A stretch of 64,000 bases of DNA from an uncultured Lachnospiraceae bacterium. Its GTDB lineage: Bacteria; Bacillota; Clostridia; Lachnospirales; Lachnospiraceae. Location of the stretch: positions 1 through 64,000 of the forward strand of contig CASEIR010000033.1 of NCBI GenBank assembly GCA_949287925.1, written 5' to 3'. Shown in pieces: positions 8,103 through 17,794 of this stretch (its first letter is position 1; each line of letters starts with the position of its first letter). The position numbers and the translations under genes are program-made. The notes under the pieces were generated by a model, which searched no databases, was not told where the DNA came from, and saw nothing but the letters and a program-made list of their open reading frames with translations.

Positions 8103-8801
8103 CTATCTTGTTTCCACTGTCTGTATGGAGAACTCCTCATCCGTCTTATCTCTCGTCTCCATCAGGATCACGGTTCCTACCGGGAACTGAATCACTACTT
8201 CTTCTCCCGCAATCTCGTTGCTGACACACAGACTGTCATAAGGCGTCAGCACATGGTTTGACAGCGGGTATTTAGCTCCCTCGATGCTGAATCCCAGGAT
8301 CTCTTCTCCCAACGGGAAAACAGAAAAATACTTTCCATAAGCTTCTTCCCTGCGCAGATGTGTCTCTCCACCCCCGATCAGCCGGATCCGGTTCTGGCTA
8401 TCCAGAATTTCCGCGTTGATTCCAGCTTTGTAGGGAATATACAAGGTCTGTACATTGGCCCACAGATGATCAATCCGTCCGCCGGTAGCGCCCAGAATAA
8501 CCATCTCGTCCGCCCCAAGCGTAATTGCCATCCGAATCGCAATCTCCGTATCCGACGCATCTTTTACCGGATTGAATTCCCGGATGGGCACATTCGTCTC
8601 ATTCCGGTAATATTCCGCAATCTCAGCGCGTACACTGTCAAAATCTCCCACGATATAATCGGGCATAACCTTATGGTCATACAAGAATTCCAATCCCTTG
8701 TCCACCGCAATCACATATTGATTTTCACTCTCCCCCAATACAGAAAGGCACAATTCCTCCTCCAGTTCTCCCCCGCTCACAATTACGATTCGATTACTCA
8801 T
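8103..8801 (-). CDS. thiN: thiamine diphosphokinase
   Basis: Transfers pyrophosphate from ATP to thiamine, giving thiamine diphosphate in one step. A 232-residue cytoplasmic protein with the family motifs VIAVDKGLEFL, PDYIVGDFDSV with the metal-binding Asp pair, KDASDTEIAI and GATGGRIDH. The Shine-Dalgarno and the start codon lie inside the last codons of rpe (8-base overlap), so the two are translationally coupled. The rsgA-rpe-thiN order is a common arrangement in Firmicutes. Confidence 0.93.
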   Translation of the reverse strand: MSNRIVIVSGGELEEELCLSVLGESENQYVIAVDKGLEFLYDHKVMPDYIVGDFDSVRAEIAEYYRNETNVPIREFNPVKDASDTEIAIRMAITLGADEMVILGATGGRIDHLWANVQTLYIPYKAGINAEILDSQNRIRLIGGGETHLRREEAYGKYFSVFPLGEEILGFSIEGAKYPLSNHVLTPYDSLCVSNEIAGEEVVIQFPVGTVILMETRDKTDEEFSIQTVETR

Positions 8802-9456
8802 ATTCTCTCATTATCTCCATGAAATCTTTCGTATTCTTTCCTGCATCTCCGCGGAACACTGCGGATCCGGCTACAATAATATTCGCGCCGGCGTCCAGTA
8901 CTTCTCTTACGTTCGTCAGATAGATACCGCCGTCAACTTCAATATCCACAGATAATCCCCGTTCTTCTGCCGTCCGGCGGATCTGGCGGATCTTATCCAG
9001 AGATTCCGGTATGAATTTCTGACCCCCGAATCCCGGATGAACAGACATAACCAGAATCATATCCACCTGATCCAGATATGGATCTACCGCAGCCGCATCC
9101 GTCTCCGGACAAATGGACAGTCCCACCTTGCACCCTGTTTCCCGGATCTTTGCAATGGTTGCCGCCACATCTTCGCAAGCTTCCAGATGAACGGTAATCA
9201 GGTCCGCCCCAGCCTCTCCAAATGCTTCTATGTATCGGATGGGCTCCTGCACCATCAGATGTACATCCTTTACCTGAGCCGTCGCTTCACGGATCGATGC
9301 AAGAACCGGCATTCCAAAGGATATACTGGGAACAAACATCCCGTCCATTACATCAAAATGCAGATATCCAGCGCCGTTATCCTCTGTACGTTTCATCTCT
9401 GCGCCAAGTTCTTTAAAATCTGCCGCCAGGATCGACGGAGCCAACTCATATCTCAT
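8794..9456 (-). CDS. rpe: ribulose-phosphate 3-epimerase
   Basis: Interconverts ribulose-5-phosphate and xylulose-5-phosphate in the pentose phosphate pathway. A TIM-barrel of 220 residues: LAPSILAADF at the start, HFDVMDGMFVPSISFG, MSVHPGFGGQKF and VDGGI are all conserved, including metal-binding His and Asp residues. The start ATG overlaps the rsgA stop in an ATGA arrangement with AAAGGAGG upstream inside rsgA. Clear family member of ordinary length. Confidence 0.96.
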   Translation of the reverse strand: MRYELAPSILAADFKELGAEMKRTEDNGAGYLHFDVMDGMFVPSISFGMPVLASIREATAQVKDVHLMVQEPIRYIEAFGEAGADLITVHLEACEDVAATIAKIRETGCKVGLSICPETDAAAVDPYLDQVDMILVMSVHPGFGGQKFIPESLDKIRQIRRTAEERGLSVDIEVDGGIYLTNVREVLDAGANIIVAGSAVFRGDAGKNTKDFMEIMREYE

Positions 9457-10337
9457 CTTCCATACCTCCTTTGATTCTTCAGTTCCTCGTAAAATTCCAC
9501 ATAATTATGATATCTTGATTCATGGATCTTTCTCACGGCCACCGCATCCTTCACCGCGCAGTCCGGCTCGCTCACATGATCACATCCATGAAACCGGCAC
9601 AATCCCTCGTATTCCGAAAACTCGGGGAAATAATATTTCAGCTCTTCTTTTTCAAAATCATTAACGTACAGAGAACTGAACCCCGGCGTATCCATAATAT
9701 ATGCATCTTCTCCCACCGGAAACAGCTCCGAGTGGCGGGTCGTGTGTTTTCCCCTTTCAATCTTCACACTGATATCTCCGGTTTCCATATTTGCCCTGGG
9801 ATTCAGAAGATTGATAATAGACGATTTGCCCACACCGGAGGGCCCTGCGATTACCGTTGTTTTCCCTTTCAGGCTCTCCCGGATCCGGTCAATATTCCGT
9901 CCCTTGGCCGCGCTGGAAAATATCAGGGGATATCCGCATCCCTGGTAAATGCTTCGCAATTCTTCCACTTCTTCTGCCGCTGCCGCATCTTCCTTGTTAA
10001 AACAAAGAACTACCGGAATGTCTTTGCGTTCCATCATCACCAGAAACCGATCCAACAGATTCAGATGAGGCACAGGCCGTGTTACTGCAAATACCACAAG
10101 AGCCTGATCCACATTGGCCACTGCCGGGCGGGCCAGTTCATTCACGCGAGGTTCTATCTTAATGATGTTTCCGGTCTTCTCCGTTTCCGAACTCACCTCA
10201 ATCTTCACATCATCTCCCACCAGGGGCTTCTTCTTCTCTTTTCGAAATATTCCTTTTGCCTTACATTCATAAACACCGGATTCCGCTACATGTACGTAGT
10301 AGAATCCGGCAATACCTTTTACAATCTTTCCCTGCAT
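9453..10337 (-). CDS. rsgA: ribosome small-subunit-dependent GTPase A
   Basis: Circularly permuted GTPase that aids late 30S maturation. 294 residues: N-terminal OB fold, then the permuted G motifs FNKEDA (G4), GPSGVGKSS (G1, residues 165-173), TTRHSEL (G2) and DTPGFSSL (G3). The C-terminal zinc knuckle contains CRFHGCDH followed by a further Cys. It sits 10 bases downstream of pknB and overlaps rpe; the stp-pknB-rsgA-rpe-thiN order is typical of the low-GC Gram-positive cluster. Confidence 0.96.
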   Translation of the reverse strand: MQGKIVKGIAGFYYVHVAESGVYECKAKGIFRKEKKKPLVGDDVKIEVSSETEKTGNIIKIEPRVNELARPAVANVDQALVVFAVTRPVPHLNLLDRFLVMMERKDIPVVLCFNKEDAAAAEEVEELRSIYQGCGYPLIFSSAAKGRNIDRIRESLKGKTTVIAGPSGVGKSSIINLLNPRANMETGDISVKIERGKHTTRHSELFPVGEDAYIMDTPGFSSLYVNDFEKEELKYYFPEFSEYEGLCRFHGCDHVSEPDCAVKDAVAVRKIHESRYHNYVEFYEELKNQRRYGR

Positions 10338-10347
10338 CTTTCACCTG

Positions 10348-12417
10348 TTAATCCGACTCATCCTCGGAATCACTTCCCTGATCCGGCTGGCTTGGTCCTT
10401 TGCTGACCACAAGGTCCACCTTGGTTCCTTCATCCACACTGCTGCCGACACCCGGATTGCAGCTGATGACATTACCGGCCGCAACGGAATCGCTGTTCTG
10501 ATAAGTCACATTTCCCACGTCAAGACCTGCGCTTCGGATCATCTGTTTCGCATTGTTCTCAGACGTATTCACGATAGATGGTACGCTGACCTTCGCCGCT
10601 GGCTGCGGTCCGCGGCTTACTACCAGATTTACAACAGTGCCTCCGTCTACCTTCTTCCCACCGGCTACGCTTTGGGAAATCACAAGCCCTTCTGCAACAC
10701 TGTCGCTGTAATCGTACGTGACTGTTCCGACCTGCAGACCCGCACTGACAATAGCATTCTGGGCGTCTGCATCAGCCTTGCCAACCACGTTGGGCACCGT
10801 CTTCTTCTCCGCTCCCTTGCTCACCTGCATCACGATCTGGGTGTCTTCCGTTGCTTCGGAATTAGCCGCAGGCGTCGTTCCGATTACTTCGCCGCTGGCA
10901 ATGGAATCGTGATAGGTAAATTCAGACGTAATATTTTTAAATCCGGCATCCTCAAGGGCGCTTTGTGCCTCGTCTTCTGTCATACCGCTCACATCCGGCA
11001 CCACAATCGTATCCCCTACCAGTTTCGAACTTACCACCACTTCTATAGTCGAATTCTTTTTCACCTTATCTCCGGATCCGGGATCCTGCTTGCAGACCAC
11101 ACCCTTTTCATACTTTTTAGACTCTTCTCTGGAAGTGACTTTATACCCAAGCCCCTCTTCCTTCAGAATTGCCTTCGCTTCTTCTTCCGTTTTCCCCACA
11201 ATATTGGGAACCGTCACCATATCCGTCTCTTCCACCGGCAGAATATCCGGTCCGATCTTGAATACTCCGGCCGCTTTCCCAATGGCAAAAATCACGATAA
11301 ACGCAATCAATACCGCCGCCACGATCGTCAGAATCCTGGTGACCTTCTTCATCCGGGGATTCACTTCGTCAGAGCTTTTATTCTTCTTTTTAGAATCATA
11401 CTCCTCATCATATTCGTCTTCGTCATATGCATCCTCATCGTAATCATCATCATACTCTGATTCCTCATATTCATCGTCTTCATAGTCCTCGTCATACTCG
11501 TCGTCTTCATAAGAATTCTGAATCTCATCCAGCTCTTCATCCGTAATAATTACCGTATCCGCATTCCCGAGCGGAGGAATGACCACAAAATCTCCTTCCG
11601 GATCCACCAGCGACCGTTTCAGGTCCTGGATCAGTTCGTCTGTATTCGGATATCTCCGTTCCGAATTCTTCTGGGTACATTTCAGAATGATCTGCTCCAG
11701 GCTGTAAGGAATATCCGGAACAAACTCGGAAGGCGGCGTAATCTCCTCCTGCAGATGCTTAATCGCCACCGATACCGTGGAATCTCCGTCGAAAGGCACT
11801 CTCCCTGTAGCCATCTCAAACAGAGTGATACCGATAGAATAAATATCACTCTTCTGATCGCTGAACCCGCCTCTGGCCTGCTCCGGTGATGTATAATGGA
11901 CAGACCCCATGGCGTTGGAGCTGATGGTATTCGAAGTGATTGCTTTCGCAATACCAAAATCCGTTACCTTTACTTTTCCGTCTCTGGAAATGATAATGTT
12001 CTGCGGCTTAATATCCCTGTGGATGATTCCCGCCGCATGGGCGGCTCCGATACCGGAGCATACCTGAATGGCAATACTGATCACTTCCTTGTGGGACAGT
12101 CTTCCCTTCTTCTCAATATACTCCTTCAGCGTAATTCCTTCCACCAGTTCCATAACCATGTAGTACAGTCCCCGGTCTTCCCCCACATCGTATACATTCA
12201 CGATATTCGGATGAAGAAGGCCTGCCGCGGCCTGAGCTTCCGAACGGAACTTCCGCACAAAATTCTCATCTTCTTTATATTCTTTCTTCAGTACTTTGAT
12301 CGCCACATAACGGTTCAGCATCTCGTCTTTGCCTTTGTAAACGTCTGCCATTCCGCCCGCGCCGATCTTGCTCAGCACCTCATACCGTTTCCCTAAAAAT
12401 ATTCCATCTTTTACCAT
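10348..12417 (-). CDS. pknB: PASTA-domain Ser/Thr protein kinase (PrkC/Stk1 type)
   Basis: Single-pass membrane kinase that senses muropeptides or lipid II and controls wall growth and dormancy exit. 689 residues: kinase domain 10-270 with catalytic Lys41, HRDIKPQN at 133-140 and DFG at 153-155; a juxtamembrane linker; one transmembrane helix at about 361-380; then four PASTA repeats (each opening with VP, starting near residue 402) outside the cell; and an acidic tail. The linker contains a striking tract of Asp, Glu and Tyr only (303-341) with nine Tyr spaced every 4-5 residues. The start overlaps the stp stop by 7 bases, so kinase and phosphatase are co-produced. Confidence 0.96.
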   Translation of the reverse strand: MVKDGIFLGKRYEVLSKIGAGGMADVYKGKDEMLNRYVAIKVLKKEYKEDENFVRKFRSEAQAAAGLLHPNIVNVYDVGEDRGLYYMVMELVEGITLKEYIEKKGRLSHKEVISIAIQVCSGIGAAHAAGIIHRDIKPQNIIISRDGKVKVTDFGIAKAITSNTISSNAMGSVHYTSPEQARGGFSDQKSDIYSIGITLFEMATGRVPFDGDSTVSVAIKHLQEEITPPSEFVPDIPYSLEQIILKCTQKNSERRYPNTDELIQDLKRSLVDPEGDFVVIPPLGNADTVIITDEELDEIQNSYEDDEYDEDYEDDEYEESEYDDDYDEDAYDEDEYDEEYDSKKKNKSSDEVNPRMKKVTRILTIVAAVLIAFIVIFAIGKAAGVFKIGPDILPVEETDMVTVPNIVGKTEEEAKAILKEEGLGYKVTSREESKKYEKGVVCKQDPGSGDKVKKNSTIEVVVSSKLVGDTIVVPDVSGMTEDEAQSALEDAGFKNITSEFTYHDSIASGEVIGTTPAANSEATEDTQIVMQVSKGAEKKTVPNVVGKADADAQNAIVSAGLQVGTVTYDYSDSVAEGLVISQSVAGGKKVDGGTVVNLVVSRGPQPAAKVSVPSIVNTSENNAKQMIRSAGLDVGNVTYQNSDSVAAGNVISCNPGVGSSVDEGTKVDLVVSKGPSQPDQGSDSEDESD

Positions 12418-13154
12418 GCACTCACCTCATCTGATAGCGGCTCCGCGATCACAACCCCGATATTGTCTCTCCCGCCGTTGCTGTTCGCCTTCTCGATCAG
12501 CATCTCCACCGTCTCCACAACATCTCTTGCGCCTTTGACGATATCAAACATATCCTCATCTTCTACCATGTTGCTGAGTCCATCGGTGCACATCAGGATA
12601 ACGTCCCCTTTTTTCAGCCGATACTCATAGATATCTGCCTCCACATCATCCTTCACGCCGATGGCGCGGGTGATAATATTCTTGTCCGGATGGTTCTTCG
12701 CCTCCTCGGCCTTGATTCCTCCGAGTCTTACCATCTCCTCTACCAGAGAGTGATCCTTCGATAACTGACGGATCTTCTCGTTAATCAGGTAAAGTCTGCT
12801 GTCTCCCACATTGGCGAAATACAGAGTATTCCCCACTATGGTCGCCGCCACCAGAGTCGTTCCCATTCCTTCCAGCTTCACATCCGTAGCTGCCACTTCT
12901 ATTAACTTACGATTTGCAATGCCAACGATGTTGCGCAGAATCTCCTCCGGCTTATCCAGAGGGGTTCCCTTCAGTTCTTCCAATAAAACATTCACCGTAT
13001 ATTTAGACGCAAAATCACCGGCTTTATGGCCGCCCATCCCATCTGCAACCGCAAGAAAGTTCGGGAACGGTCCCACCGGCTGATCCGTTACATATACGTA
13101 ATCCTGATTTACTTCGCGCTTTCTCCCCACGTCAGTCATTGCATATAATTTCAT
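12411..13154 (-). CDS. stp: Stp1/PrpC-type PP2C protein phosphatase
   Basis: Metal-dependent Ser/Thr phosphatase that reverses PknB phosphorylation. From the ATG at 13154 (AAGGAG 6 bases upstream) it is 247 residues, normal for the family; the longer frame start would add 20 unconserved residues. Motifs: REVNQDYVY, VADGMGGHKAGDFAS, GTTLVAA, ANVGDSRLYL, KDHSLVEE and GGRDNIGVV. The start lies within the last codons of rlmN (23-base overlap) and the stop overlaps the pknB start, making one coupled unit. Confidence 0.95.
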   Translation of the reverse strand: MKLYAMTDVGRKREVNQDYVYVTDQPVGPFPNFLAVADGMGGHKAGDFASKYTVNVLLEELKGTPLDKPEEILRNIVGIANRKLIEVAATDVKLEGMGTTLVAATIVGNTLYFANVGDSRLYLINEKIRQLSKDHSLVEEMVRLGGIKAEEAKNHPDKNIITRAIGVKDDVEADIYEYRLKKGDVILMCTDGLSNMVEDEDMFDIVKGARDVVETVEMLIEKANSNGGRDNIGVVIAEPLSDEVSAW

Positions 13155-14202
13155 CTGTTTCTCCTTCGCTGGCAGCCGCATGTCTTCTTCTGAGCTGCCC
13201 GCAGGCTCCGTCAATATCCGAGCCTCTTTCCCTTCTTATAGTAACATTAATTCCGTTTTTTTCAAGTTTATTTTTGAATTCCAGCGCATTTTTGCGATCC
13301 GGCCGCTCATAGTCCCTTTCCCGGACCGGATTCACCGGAATCAGGTTGAAGTGACAGTTTCGGCGCTGTAAGATCTCCGTTAATTCTTTTATATCTTCCG
13401 GCTGGTCATTGACATCCTTAACCAGACTGTACTCAAAGGTAACTCTCCGGCCGGTTTTTTCGAAGTAGTAATCACAGGCTTCCAGTACCTCCCGGAGGTT
13501 ATAGCGGTTAGCCACCGGCATCAACTTTTTACGTTTCTCCTGGCTGGATCCATGGAGAGACAATGCCAGCGTAATTTGCAAGCCTTCCTCAGCAAGCCTT
13601 CGCATATTGGGAACAATACCGCAGGTAGAAGCCGTAATGCTTCGCTGACTGATATGAAGACCATGCTCGTCACTGAGCATATGGATAAATTTCAGGAAGT
13701 TATCATAATTATCCAGCGGCTCCCCGGTTCCCATAACCACTACATTGGACACCCGCTCCCCGCTGATCTTCTGGATCTGATAGATCTGGCGCAGCATCTC
13801 TGAAGACGCCAGATTCCGCTGAAGTCCGCCGATGGTCGACGCACAGAACCGGCAGCCCATCCGGCAGCCTGCCTGGGATGAAATGCACACGGAATTGCCG
13901 TAGTCATACTTCATCAGCACACTCTCAATCATATTCCCGTCCCAAAGCCGGAACAAGAATTTCTCCGTCGGATCTTTCTTCGAAATCTGATGGGCTTCCA
14001 CATGCATCTGGGGGATTTCATAAAAAGCTTCCAATTTTTCCCGCAAACCCTTAGACAGATTCGTCATCTGAGAGAAATCCTCCGCCAGTTTCACATGAAG
14101 CCACTCATAGATCTGCTTCCCACGAAACGCCTTCTCGCCAATCTCTTTCATCTCTTGCTGCAGTTCATTATATGAAAATGATACGATATCTTTCTTATTC
14201 AT
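13132..14202 (-). CDS. rlmN: 23S rRNA (adenine-2503-C2) methyltransferase
   Basis: Radical-SAM enzyme that methylates A2503 of 23S rRNA and also tRNA. 356 residues. The SAM-cluster motif CRMGCRFC has Cys at 113, 117 and 120; the methyl-carrying Cys lies in GACGQLR near the C-terminus. The protein has a roughly 20-residue charged tail beyond that motif which overlaps the stp start. It overlaps the rsmB stop by 8 bases. Both rRNA methylases and the Stk/Stp pair share this cluster, as in other Clostridia. Confidence 0.96.
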   Translation of the reverse strand: MNKKDIVSFSYNELQQEMKEIGEKAFRGKQIYEWLHVKLAEDFSQMTNLSKGLREKLEAFYEIPQMHVEAHQISKKDPTEKFLFRLWDGNMIESVLMKYDYGNSVCISSQAGCRMGCRFCASTIGGLQRNLASSEMLRQIYQIQKISGERVSNVVVMGTGEPLDNYDNFLKFIHMLSDEHGLHISQRSITASTCGIVPNMRRLAEEGLQITLALSLHGSSQEKRKKLMPVANRYNLREVLEACDYYFEKTGRRVTFEYSLVKDVNDQPEDIKELTEILQRRNCHFNLIPVNPVRERDYERPDRKNALEFKNKLEKNGINVTIRRERGSDIDGACGQLRRRHAAASEGETDEIICND

Positions 14203-15505
14203 GCTCTTTCCTCCGGAACAGGGCTATATAGAACCCGTCCCCTTCCTGGATTCCCGGCAGCCGCTGCTCCTGACGGACCAGCTCAAACTGTGGATATGTA
14301 CCGGCGAACCAGAACGTATTCTCTTCGTTCTCTTCCCGGTTGATGGTGCAGGTGCTGTACACCAGCTTCCCTCCGGGTTTTACATAGGCCTGCACCACAG
14401 ACAGGATCTCCCGCTGAAGCTTCGCCAGCTCACGCTGGGCCGCTTCCGTCATCTTATAACGCAGGTCCGGCTTCTTGCCAAGCACGCCCAGCCCGGAGCA
14501 GGGCAGATCTGCGACCAGAATATCCGCTTTACCCACGGCTTCCGGATCCGGCACCCTGGCGTCCCGGCGCACTGCCGTAATATTGACAAGTCCGCTCCGC
14601 TCAATATTTTCCTCCATCAGGCCGACTTTATAATCTGTCAGATCCCTGGCCTCCACATGGCCGGTTCCTTTCAGAAGCTCCGCCAGATGGATGGCCTTGC
14701 CTCCCGGCGCTGCACAGACGTCGATAATCTCATCTCCGGGTTTCGGATCCGCCCAAACCGCCACCTGCATGGAACTGATGTCCTGCACCTGATAGAATCC
14801 CTGCTGAAAACTTGGAAGGCCGGACAGGTGATCATATCCCGACAGATACAAAGCAAAAGGAAGTTCTTTTACTCTGACCGCCGTAACTCCCTCTTCCTTC
14901 AGCATCTCCACAAGAGCTTCTCCGGAGATCCGCTCCGGATCGAACCGCACTGACAACGGTTTCTCTTTCAGAAAATCCGCGGCCATCATCTCCACCTTTT
15001 CTTCTCCGTATACATCAATCCACTGACTGACAACCCATACCGGCAGGGAATAACAGACCGAGATTCTCTTCACCGGATTGGAATCATCCGGATAAGAGAT
15101 CTGGTTAAGATTCCTGCTGATATTGCGGAGTACTCCATTGACAAACCCCTTCAGATTCCGGAATCCCCGTCTCCCGGCCAGCTTCACCGCCTCGTTGCAT
15201 ACGGCGGAGTCCGGCACGCTGTCCATGTATTTCAGCTGGTATACGCTGCTTCGCAGGATACAGCGTATCACCGGCTTCATCTTATTCACCTTTACCTTAG
15301 AAAACTGATTGATGATGTAATCAATTTCTATCATGCGTTCAAGCGTGCCATTCACCACCCTCGTGATGAACGCACGCTCTCTCTTGTCCATATACTGATG
15401 AATGTCCAGAAGGTTCTTCAGCGCCAGATGGCTGTATTCGCCATCTCGCGTAATCTGTAAAAGAGCCTCCAGAATCAGTTCTCGTTCGTTTACCGCCGAT
15501 GCCAT
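14195..15505 (-). CDS. rsmB: 16S rRNA (cytosine-967-C5) methyltransferase
   Basis: Methylates C967 of 16S rRNA using SAM. 436 residues: an N-terminal NusB-like helical domain (to about 140) and a C-terminal Rossmann methyltransferase. Visible SAM-site and catalytic motifs are DVCAAPGGKAIHLAELL, VADLPCSGLG with one catalytic Cys, and YSTCTINREENE with the second. The gene follows the zinc peptidase by 10 bases on the opposite side of transcription flow and is coupled to rlmN by an 8-base overlap. Confidence 0.95.
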   Translation of the reverse strand: MASAVNERELILEALLQITRDGEYSHLALKNLLDIHQYMDKRERAFITRVVNGTLERMIEIDYIINQFSKVKVNKMKPVIRCILRSSVYQLKYMDSVPDSAVCNEAVKLAGRRGFRNLKGFVNGVLRNISRNLNQISYPDDSNPVKRISVCYSLPVWVVSQWIDVYGEEKVEMMAADFLKEKPLSVRFDPERISGEALVEMLKEEGVTAVRVKELPFALYLSGYDHLSGLPSFQQGFYQVQDISSMQVAVWADPKPGDEIIDVCAAPGGKAIHLAELLKGTGHVEARDLTDYKVGLMEENIERSGLVNITAVRRDARVPDPEAVGKADILVADLPCSGLGVLGKKPDLRYKMTEAAQRELAKLQREILSVVQAYVKPGGKLVYSTCTINREENEENTFWFAGTYPQFELVRQEQRLPGIQEGDGFYIALFRRKEHE

Positions 15506-15515
15506 AGCCTCTCTC

Positions 15516-16217
15516 CTATCTTCTTCTGGAATTAGAAATCAGAATCAGACGCAACAGCTGCAGAATCGCCGATGTGGTTCCCGCCACATACGTCAGCGCC
15601 GCCGCTGTCAGTACTTTCTTCGTCGCATCTATCTCTTCTCCATACAGCATGCCGCTGCCGCCCAGTATCTGCACCGCCCGCCGGGAGGCATTAAATTCTA
15701 CCGGAAGGGTAACCAGCTGAAACAGAACTGCCAGAGAAAAAGCGAAAATTCCCAGGTTCAGAAACAGCACCGAAGATTGGTTATTAAAAATCAGGCCGAT
15801 AAGGATCAGCGGCCATGCAATACTGCTTCCAAAGTTAGCCACCGGAACCAGAAGACTCCGCAGCTGAAGCGGCGCATAACCTGTAGCATGCTGGATCGCA
15901 TGTCCGCACTCGTGAGCCGCCACTCCAACCGCCGCCACAGAAGTGGAGCTATAGGTTGCGTCAGACAAACGCAGAACCTTCGTTCTCGGATCATAATGAT
16001 CCGTCAGATCGCCGGATATATGCTCCACACGAACATCATAGATGCCGGCTCTTCGAAGCACCTGCTCCGCCGCATCTCTCCCCGTCATTCCCGCGTGATT
16101 ACGGACTCTGGAATATTTGGAAAAAGTGGACTTCATCTTTGCCGAAGTTCCCAGACAGATGACCAGCCCGATCAAAACTAATATATATGTGCTGTCAAAA
16201 TACATTGGATAATACAT
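15516..16217 (-). CDS. zinc-dependent membrane peptidase (YugP family)
   Basis: Integral membrane metalloprotease of the Zn_peptidase_2/YugP family; substrates are not established. The start at 16217 has a strong AGGAGG Shine-Dalgarno and gives 233 residues with a hydrophobic first helix (MYYPMYFDSTYILVLIG). The longer open frame would read through the fmt terminator and is rejected. The zinc motif HECGHAIQH is in the middle, followed by two or three hydrophobic segments. It lies between fmt and rsmB in the same cluster, a conserved neighbourhood. Confidence 0.9.
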   Translation of the reverse strand: MYYPMYFDSTYILVLIGLVICLGTSAKMKSTFSKYSRVRNHAGMTGRDAAEQVLRRAGIYDVRVEHISGDLTDHYDPRTKVLRLSDATYSSTSVAAVGVAAHECGHAIQHATGYAPLQLRSLLVPVANFGSSIAWPLILIGLIFNNQSSVLFLNLGIFAFSLAVLFQLVTLPVEFNASRRAVQILGGSGMLYGEEIDATKKVLTAAALTYVAGTTSAILQLLRLILISNSRRR

Positions 16218-16269
16218 GCATCTTCCTCCTGCTATCTCTCTTAATGGTTTCTTTGAGATATTATATATG

Positions 16270-16304
16270 AAAAACGATGAAAAAACCGCTTTTTCATCGT
16301 TTTT
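16270..16304 (-). terminator. intrinsic terminator after fmt
   Basis: Fifteen-base perfect arms (16270-16284 and 16290-16304, loop five bases) with A/T tails; on the minus strand the right side ends in a run of T. It lies between the fmt stop and the zinc peptidase start, so it may attenuate rather than end the cluster. Confidence 0.8.
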
Positions 16305-16337
16305 TAACAAATCTTAATAAATCATTTCTACCCGGGA

Positions 16338-17279
16338 TTATATATCCGCTGATAATATCATCCCGGCTTCCATCGGATATCCCCGCAAAAATGCATCTGC
16401 TTCCATCCGTTTCTTTCCTGGAATCTGCAGTGCGCACACCTTCAGAACCCCATCTCCAGTCTGAACCAGGAACCCATCCTTCTCCACTCGGACGATAGTT
16501 CCAGGCGCCGCTCCATTTTCCGAATCTCCGCATACCTGCGCCTCCCAGATCTTCATCACCTTGCCGTTCCATCCGGTATAGGCGCTGGGCCATGGATTCA
16601 GCCCCCGGATCAGCCGCTCAATCTCTGCTGCGCTTTTGCTCCAGTCAATATTTCCAAGCTTTTTATCCAGCATCCGGGCATATTCCGTAGGACTTTCTCC
16701 CTGGGGAACCGGTTGAATATTTCCCTGCCGAAGCCCTTCCAGAGTCTCTACACACAGCTTTGCCCCGGCTTTTGCCAGCTTATCATGAAGGCTTCCGCCG
16801 GTCTCCTTCTCATCCAGGATGATTTCCGTCTTCAGCAGCATATCCCCGGTATCCAGGCCTTCGTCCATCTGCATAGTGGTAACGCCGGACATCTGTTCTC
16901 CACGGATCACCGCCCACTGGATAGGAGCTGCTCCACGGTATTTGGGAAGCAAGGATGCATGGACATTGATACAGCCGTAAGGCGTCATCTCAAGAATCTC
17001 TTTTGGCAGGATCTGGCCGAATGCGATTACCACCATCACATCTGCCTGATATCTGCGCAGCTCTTCCACACACTCTGGTTCCCGGATCCTTCTTGGCTGG
17101 TATACCGGGATTCCATATTCCTGCGCCTTTTCCTTCACCGGTGTAAACTGCATCTTTCCGCCGCGTCCTTTGGGTTTATCCGGCTGAGTCACAGCCAGTA
17201 CCACCTCATGCCCTGCTTTCACCAGCGCTTCCAGCGTGCCCACCGAAAAATCCGGCGTACCCATGAAAATAACTCTCAT
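16338..17279 (-). CDS. fmt: methionyl-tRNA formyltransferase
   Basis: Formylates initiator Met-tRNA using 10-formyltetrahydrofolate. 313 residues, usual length. Catalytic triad positions are visible: Asn105 and His107 in INVHASLLP, and Asp143 in MDEGLDTGDML; the formyltransferase loop FTPVKEKAQE and the C-terminal tRNA-binding domain (ending LRGYPMEAGMIL) are present. The start codon directly abuts the def stop, the classic def-fmt pair. Confidence 0.97.
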   Translation of the reverse strand: MRVIFMGTPDFSVGTLEALVKAGHEVVLAVTQPDKPKGRGGKMQFTPVKEKAQEYGIPVYQPRRIREPECVEELRRYQADVMVVIAFGQILPKEILEMTPYGCINVHASLLPKYRGAAPIQWAVIRGEQMSGVTTMQMDEGLDTGDMLLKTEIILDEKETGGSLHDKLAKAGAKLCVETLEGLRQGNIQPVPQGESPTEYARMLDKKLGNIDWSKSAAEIERLIRGLNPWPSAYTGWNGKVMKIWEAQVCGDSENGAAPGTIVRVEKDGFLVQTGDGVLKVCALQIPGKKRMEADAFLRGYPMEAGMILSADI

Positions 17280-17768
17280 CTATACTTCCTCCCCGTCTTC
17301 CGGCTCTTCATAATTCACATCATGAAGTTCTCCTTCTACCAGATCTACATACAGCTTTCCGTCCAGATGATCAATCTCATGACAGAAGGCACGGGCCAGA
17401 AGCCCTTCCCCTTCCAGTTCGATCTCTTCCATCTCTTCGTTCAAAGCTCTCACTTTCACATAATCCGGCCGGGTCACCTGTCCAGACTTTCCTGGAACGC
17501 TCAGGCAGCCTTCTTCTCCGGTCTGTTCCCCGGATGTTTCAATAATCTCAGGATTCACCAAAACGATGGGTCCCTCACCCACATCGATGACCACAATCCT
17601 TTTTAAGATTCCCACCTGAGGCGCCGCAAGTCCTACACCATAAGCCTCATACATGGTATCCAGCATATCGTCGATCAATATCTTCGTCCGAAGTGTCATC
17701 TTCGTTACTTCCTTACAAGGTTTTGTCAGGACCTCATCGCCCATCTCTCTGATCTTTCTGATTGCCAT
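17280..17768 (-). CDS. def: peptide deformylase
   Basis: Removes the N-formyl group from nascent peptides. 162 residues with the three family motifs: GLAAPQVG (47-54 region), EEGCLSVPG with metal-ligand Cys88, and HEIDH with His130, Glu131 and His134. An acidic tail of about 15 residues follows. It lies 26 bases downstream of priA and ends exactly where fmt begins. Confidence 0.97.
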   Translation of the reverse strand: MAIRKIREMGDEVLTKPCKEVTKMTLRTKILIDDMLDTMYEAYGVGLAAPQVGILKRIVVIDVGEGPIVLVNPEIIETSGEQTGEEGCLSVPGKSGQVTRPDYVKVRALNEEMEEIELEGEGLLARAFCHEIDHLDGKLYVDLVEGELHDVNYEEPEDGEEV

Positions 17769-17794
17769 CTTTCTTCTCCTCTCACATCTGGCTT

